Of a stretch of DNA of 64,000 nt, positions 58,507 through 64,000 are shown piece after piece (positions within the stretch are counted from its first letter, which is position 1; each line of letters starts with the position of its first letter). The position numbers and the translations under genes were made by a program. The stretch spans positions 124,001 through 188,000 of the forward strand of contig NC_089178.1 in assembly GCF_947507565.1 (NCBI RefSeq), written 5' to 3'. The notes below the pieces were generated by a model, which did not search any database, was not told the DNA's origin, and saw nothing but the letters and a program-made list of their open reading frames with translations. The DNA comes from Oscarella lobularis. Taxonomy: Eukaryota; Porifera; Homoscleromorpha; Homosclerophorida; Oscarellidae.

Positions 58507-60654
58507 ATGTCGCCGTCAAGAATTGTTTTCCTTCTTCTTGTTGTGGGACTCCTTACTACCATTCTCTATCACACACTCACATTCGGTATTGCCTACGACC
58601 AGAGCGCCCTTTATGCTGTAGAAGAGGATGTCGGACAACCCAAACCCGACTATCAACCACGTCCTACGAACGAACTCGTCGACCATCTTCTGCAAGCAAT
58701 TCGAATTCGAACCATCACTTTTGGACGAAACGAGCTCAACACGACGGCCCTCGTCGACTTGAGAAAGCTTTTAGAGCAGAGTAATTAGATTAGTAAATTG
58801 ACTGGCCAAAGATAGACTATACACTTCTAGCCTTCCCCGTTATTCACTCGTCTTCTTTGGTCACGCGAGAGCTGATTGGCCAGTACAGTATCTTGTACCA
58901 CGTGACGGGAAGCGATACATCTCGGCTGCCTTACCTGCTCGAAGCTCACTTGGATGTTGTACCGGCAAGGGATGAGGACTGGAAGACAGCGCCGCCGTTT
59001 GAAGGGCTCGTTCGAGACGGATACATATATGGGAGAGGTTCGATGGACCTCAAAAACGTAGTCATGGTATGAAAATCCTCTGTGAAAAAAACACAGCAGT
59101 TACTATTATGTATACATGTAAGGGGGTAATGGAGGCGTTAGAGGGGCTGCTGAAGAGCGGATACAAGTTTCGCCGGAGTTTCTACATTGCTTTTGGACAT
59201 GATTCAAAGGCATAGTACAGCAGTACTCATCTTATAGTCTGACTTCCTATATATCGTAGATAGGGGGCTTTGATGGGGCAAAAGAGATTTCCACCGTCTT
59301 AGAATCACGTGGAGTAACCCTGGCGTTTGTTCTGGGTGAGGGAATTACCATCAGCTCAGATATGATTCCAGGAATTGATGGCCTAGTAGCTCTGTATGCT
59401 CTATATAGCCTTACTCCTTTATCTTTCTATTTGAATTTTCATTTTAGGATCGGAGTTGCAGAAAAGGGCTACTTGACAGTGGAGCTGTCAGTGAAGACGC
59501 TTGGCGGACATACAGGAATACCTCATCCAGAATCCAGCATTGGGATCCTGGCTCGAGCCGTCAATCGAATTGAGGACAATCAGATGCCATTGGTGTTTGG
59601 ACAAGGAGCTGAAGTAAAACTTCTTAAGCACCTTGCAACCAAGGTTAGAAAAGTCACAGATTTAGATTAGATTATGGGTGAAGATATTGTAGCTTTTCCT
59701 TACCATATTAGCACATATAGTATTGTCAAAAGCGTTTCTTTTCTTTTGCGTAGATGCCATTGCCTTATCGTATTGCCATGAGCAATCTCTGGTTGTTTGG
59801 ACCTATTATAGAAAGGTACTGTACGCAGAGAAATTATTTTATTAATGTTCAGTGTTTCATTATTTAGAGTAATGACTTACTTTCCTGATAATAATGGAGC
59901 TATTCGAACGACGGGAGTAGCTTCGTTGATTAGTGGAGGCATTAAAGTACGCAGTAACTGGTTCTTTCATCATATGATTTTTCGTTGTAGGACAATGTAT
60001 TGCCGACGTGGGCTAATGCTACAATTAGTTTCCGCATTCACTCTGCCAACACAATCAACGAAGTACAGTACAGAATGTGAGAAGACGCCAGTCTAAGGAC
60101 CTACGTTTTTTTTTCAGGTTCTAGATCATACAAAAACAATCATCAACGACGACAGAGTCAAAATCACTGTCATCGAAGCCATACCACCGTCACCGGAATC
60201 CAGTTCTGCACCGGATAGTTTTGGTTACCAGGTAAAAGTGTGTTGCCAGCACGCAAACTTTCACCGTTTTTGTACAACTACTCTTAAATCTACAACGTCT
60301 TTAGATGATCAAGCTATCTCTGGCAGAAACTTTTTCGCAGATCTTAACTGGCCCAAGTAAAGAAGCTGAATTTTTTAGTTAGTTAGTCGTCATTCCTCAT
60401 GCACGTAAATTTGTTTAGCTCTTTCTCTTGCTAATTTGGACGGACGTCACTATTTATCGTTGACTCCCAACGTGTACCGGTTCAGTCCGACCATTCAGAG
60501 CGCAAGCGACATGTCGCAGGTGCAGGGCACCGACGAGCGCATCTCCGTAGAAAACTACGAGCGCACCGTCCATTTCTACTACCGACTTATGCTCAATTCG
60601 GACAAGAAATACGATGTTAGCTCAACACCCAAAGAAAGTTCGGGTGAACTCTAA
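58507..60654 (+). CDS. PM20D1-like M20 peptidase with altered active site, 513 aa
   Basis: Homologue of PM20D1, the secreted M20 enzyme that joins or splits N-acyl amino acids. Eleven exons: 58507-58780, 58831-59066, 59123-59209, 59260-59393, 59448-59643, 59754-59815, 59868-59946, 59991-60062, 60118-60231, 60305-60356, 60419-60654; the sum is in frame. The N-terminus has a hydrophobic anchor or signal (IVFLLLVVGLLTTILYHTL). Zinc-site motifs AHLDVVP, YGRGSMDLKN, VLGEG and the C-terminal DGRHY are present. The lid domain has GGHTGIPHPESSIGILARAV. The expected D-E-E, giving the catalytic Glu and a zinc ligand, reads D-S-K at the end of exon 3, and that exon seems to use a weak GC donor (AAG|GCATAG). 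Either the enzyme is inactive or the locus is damaged or misassembled there. Human PM20D1 is 502 aa. Confidence 0.87.
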
Positions 60655-60769
60655 CACTGATAGACGTTCTGACCTTTGAAATGTCTCTGTTTTGGGTTGG
60701 CGACGACGCCTTGTTTAGTTGATTGTGATTTAGTAATAGTATCCACTAACTAAATTTTAGCTTTTCCGA
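60655..60769. other. Convergent 3' intergenic, PM20D1-like / ADAM
   Basis: 115 bp between facing stop codons; nothing else seen. Confidence 0.6.
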
Positions 60770-63656
60770 TTATTTGTTAATTTTCAAGGCATGCGTTGAT
60801 GCATTGAATACCGTGGGGGGAAGGGAGGCGAGGAGGGAGGCAGGGAGGGAATTTCCCATATTAGCTACTTTTCTACCTGATGCCGTTGTAAATACAGCGG
60901 TCGTGACGATTCCGTCTTTTGTTGCCGGGTCGGTTCTCGCTTGGGTAGTCGACGTGGCAGACGTTGGTACAGGTGCGCTTGTTGTATTTGACTTAGGCGC
61001 GCAAACAGGCGGAGAGAAGCCGACGTTGCACGTACATTCCGAATGATCGTTGCAGACCTAAAGAGGACATATCTGTGAATTTTTGACCGAATTTCATTCT
61101 TGTTCGTACCCCTTTTCCCGAGCATGTCTGTCCGTTTTCTCCAACCGGACACTGACCTCTTGTGTCAAGACTGCTTAGACTCGCGCAGCTCTGCTTTAAG
61201 CAAATCTGAGACAGGCGTATTATCATCGATCCTTATCAGCTGTCAACTTCAAACTATCGATCCTGGCAAACCTTATTTTCATCGCATTTAGTTCCGTCTT
61301 CTACAAGACCAAGCGAGGCAACGTCTTCTCCAAAATCAATGTGAGCTCCTCTGTTCAGCAGACGTAAATCGGTGGACGAATGTATGTTGCAGTACGCATA
61401 CTTGCACTGAATTGACACGCCAGAACCAAAGGTTAGTGTGCGGGTGAAGTAGGTAATAAACGCTTGGGAAAATGACGGGACTGTCAAGCCTCCAAAGCAA
61501 TACAGGATGCCGCATCTAACGTTTCTGGAATAACAAACACTATATAGAGAGAAAGATGATATAGACACGTCTCTTTTCTAACTCCTCCGTGCAGGCAACG
61601 TAGTTGCCATCGTTGTCAATGCTGCAGTAGCCAAACTGATCGCCTTTCTTATTAAAAAAGTTGTAGCATATGTCGTCGCCTACAGTGGCATCTACATGCA
61701 GACATCACTGCAAAAATATAAATTGATTTTGATCTTCCGTGTACTTGATCCCCAAATGTTGTGACACTGCTTCTCGTGCGTGAGACACTGGCCGTTGTAG
61801 CAATATGACTAAAAAATCAAAACTAATTACCATCTATCTATCTATCTATCTCTCTATCTATCTATCTATCTATCAATTTAAGTTTAAGCCATCTACTTAC
61901 TGAATCTCCTTCGCACGGAGTGCCGTCTTGAAGGCGAGCGTTGGCAGGACACTACATATATTCCCAGTTCAATTCGTGAGGCTACTGATAATTTCTTACG
62001 TCGGCTGAAGTTCCACTGCAGTATTCTGGTAGATCACAGCTTGCTGCAGCGTCTCGACACAAAACATCCGTGGACAAAAACTGCGTAAGCAAAGTAAATC
62101 ATTAGACGGCGAGTTAGATGCTGTCACTTGGCAATTTGGACTGCAGCATAGCCCATCAGCACACTGAGCCTGATCGTGAAGACGACACGTTGAGGGATTA
62201 CAGCACGAATCATTAGCTGCAGCGCATTCCTGTAACAATGAATAAAATGGTGCTAGTATTCCTTCTCTTATACCTCCGGCGAGCCGCAATCACAAGCCTC
62301 TCCCGTCTCCACGAATCCATTGCCACAAACAGGATTTCCAAATAGCTTGAAATGATGTCAACTTACACGTAATTTTGCTGCGTTATAAACAGGTGTATTT
62401 TCTCCCACCTTTGACGGTCGATTGAACAGACACGTTCCAAAGCCACTTTGCAAAAATGAATGATAATCTTCTTCGCTGCACGAACTAAACCTGTCGGGCG
62501 GCGTGCGACTCCTGTCAACAAAATAGACCCAGAGTAATCACTTCGGTTATTAACTTACAAAGTGGCAGACATGATGCATTGAAGATTGCCATCAGCACAG
62601 GTACAACCACCTAAAAAAGCGAGCTGCCAAAATACACATCAACAACAAGAATAGCCTACGATCGTTATCGTGATTCATATTGAGATTGTGTCCAAGTTCG
62701 TGAGCCAAAATTGCGCTAAAAACATCTCGAGAAGTTGCCCCGAGATACTATGATATCAAAAAAAAGTGCGTAGGATATGCAGCCTAAAATGACTTTCGGC
62801 AGAAGTGTACCTGGTTAACTCCTCCGCCGCCTGTTCGACTGCACACTCCTCCCAGTGTTGCTAGACCAGCAGTACTTCCATCAAAGTCGATACCACTGGT
62901 ATTAAAATATTTGGAATTCTTATTGGCTGTTTTCGCGCATACTTACGTTATTAAATGACCGGTGTCGTGAGGACAGATTGGCAACAAATCGGCTTTCCGG
63001 TACTCGAGAAATGCGTCCAGGGTTTCGTCTGGCTTGCTGCTAATCACTATTTGGTCTCTAGTATTCCACACCTCTACAGCAAGCAGGGCTACTCTTGTAT
63101 TGATATATTTGTAGAACTAAGAGTTCAAACACGACGTAATAGATTTCATAGCAACTGTACCGGCGTTGCTTACCCCATCTATCATGTTTGCAACTGCCAC
63201 AGATTCCATTGCAGTAGCATTTACATTGCTTCCGCGAATTAGAAACTATCGCGAAAAGAAACTGACTGTGGCCCAGTAGTATAACCGTCAACTCACCTGT
63301 CTATTGTCATTGACGAGAACTAATTCTATTACCTTCTCTTCGGACACAACGTCTCTTCGAAGCTAAAGTTAGCATAAATACGAAATCGTTTATATAGCAA
63401 AAACGTAGAGCATACTCTGTGCCTTGGCGCTGCCTGTTGTTGCAGAATCCGTGGCGGAGAGAAAAGGATGTGACTGTGATTGAATTCACCACACATTTCA
63501 GTGACGTTTCTCTCTGTCAAGTCGCTGGCTCGATAGATGATGTGAATGTGACCGTCGTCCGTACTGTCGCCAGGTTCAATGTAAAAGTAAGTCGAATCGT
63601 CGTTGCCATGGTAGAAAATGCCACTAAAAATCAACAAATTAATAAATCTTATTACC

Positions 63657-63687
<31 letters not shown>

Positions 63688-64000
63688 TTCTCTGTACCTG
63701 AGTCCTTGGCATGTACTTAGAATAACGTTCGAGTCCGAATAACCCCGAATTTTTCCGTGGTAAAAGCAATTTTCCACACCTCTCTATAACAGCGTCACAA
63801 AGGCTAGTTAGACCTGCAGTCTCGAGCTACCGTGATGATTTTGTTGTTCGTTTCTGAATAATGTATTTGAACGAAGGTAGAAGGGATGAGGCGCCTAATT
63901 AATTAACTAAAGAGTCACGAACATCGATAAATATGTCAATTTTACCTGTTCAACGTAAGGTCTACGACGTACTGTTGGCCAAATACCGAAAGTAGAAAAG
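60770..64000 (-). CDS. ADAM metalloprotease-disintegrin, probably secreted, 5' end outside the window
   Basis: Reprolysin-type (M12B) ADAM. Traced exons from the right edge: 64000-63946, 63894-63831, 63783-63698, 63623-63416, 63362-63297, 63245-63174, 63116-62947, 62895-62811, then an exon from about 62750 to 62660 and about ten more down to 60770. The prodomain shows VFGQQYVVDLTLNR, CFYHGKIRGYSDSNV and STCQGLSGIFYHGN, then a basic RHRLRRD cleavage site. The protease has AILAHELGHNLNMNHD; the usual Gly after the second His is Asn, as in ADAMTS enzymes. Disintegrin (CCNPSTCRLHDQAQCADGLC) and Cys-rich modules follow, then an EGF-like CTCNVGFSPPVC. The end is a Thr/Ser-rich tail that stops without any hydrophobic segment, so no transmembrane anchor is visible. 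A donor-like TCAG|GTAGAA near 60884 leaves room for another isoform. Exons at 62650-61050 were not all resolved. Confidence 0.85.
61833..61874. repeat. (TATC)n microsatellite in an ADAM intron
   Basis: About ten TATC units with one TCTC interruption. Confidence 0.95.
63658..63686. repeat. 29-nt homopolymer C run (poly-G on the ADAM coding strand)
   Basis: It fills much of the 74-nt intron 63624-63697, close to its 5' splice site. The length is likely unreliable in any assembly. Confidence 0.95.

Overview
The window is animal nuclear DNA, most likely from a sponge or another early-branching animal with a compact genome. Introns are mostly 55-100 nt, genes lie tens to hundreds of bases apart in divergent or convergent pairs, and several proteins are animal or cilia specific: a cadherin, an ADAM metalloprotease, CFAP276, GORAB, TMBIM4 and a PM20D1-like peptidase. 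The sponge assignment (perhaps homoscleromorph) is an inference from gene style, not from a marker gene.

Region 1, bases 1-46800, holds a tandem family of six minus-strand genes, called A to F here: A 67-5140, B 5848-10891, C 11406-15887, D 30606-35518, E 36145-41060, F 41875-46791. I do not recognise the family. Each gene has the same six exons with conserved phases (1,1,1,1,0). Exon 1 is a roughly 1050-residue secreted exon with internal beta-rich repeats. Exon 2 has two C-x-G-C-P-x-W-x-x-C-C modules and an RRRRD furin-type site. Exons 3 to 6 are short and helical. A, B, D, E and F join into intact proteins of 1590, 1585, 1525, 1532 and 1538 aa. C is broken three times: 5' deletion, 7-nt deletion, 4-nt insertion. 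A and B form one subfamily, C to F the other; E and F share a nearly identical central tract. Spacers in the C-F part contain decayed A/B-type exon 1 sequence.

Region 2, bases 16478-30525, is a 14-kb nested satellite inserted in the C/D spacer. The outer satellite has a 15-16 bp monomer built on GGACAA-A-TTGTCC, a 13-bp inverted repeat. Inside it lies an AT-rich satellite built on ATTCTG-N8-CAGAAT, and inside that a 350-bp non-repetitive island. The E/F spacer carries the same flanks without the array, so it gives the empty site. All six frames of the outer satellite are open, which produces spurious ORFs of up to about 1150 codons.

Region 3, bases 47148-64000, is gene dense with alternating strands: GORAB (-), cadherin (+), a Ser/Pro-rich protein (-), CFAP276 (+), TMBIM4 (-), PM20D1-like peptidase (+), ADAM (-, runs off the right edge). 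Divergent pairs share short promoters, and convergent pairs have stop codons as close as 55 nt. I found no tRNA, rRNA, snRNA, CRISPR or recognisable transposase gene.
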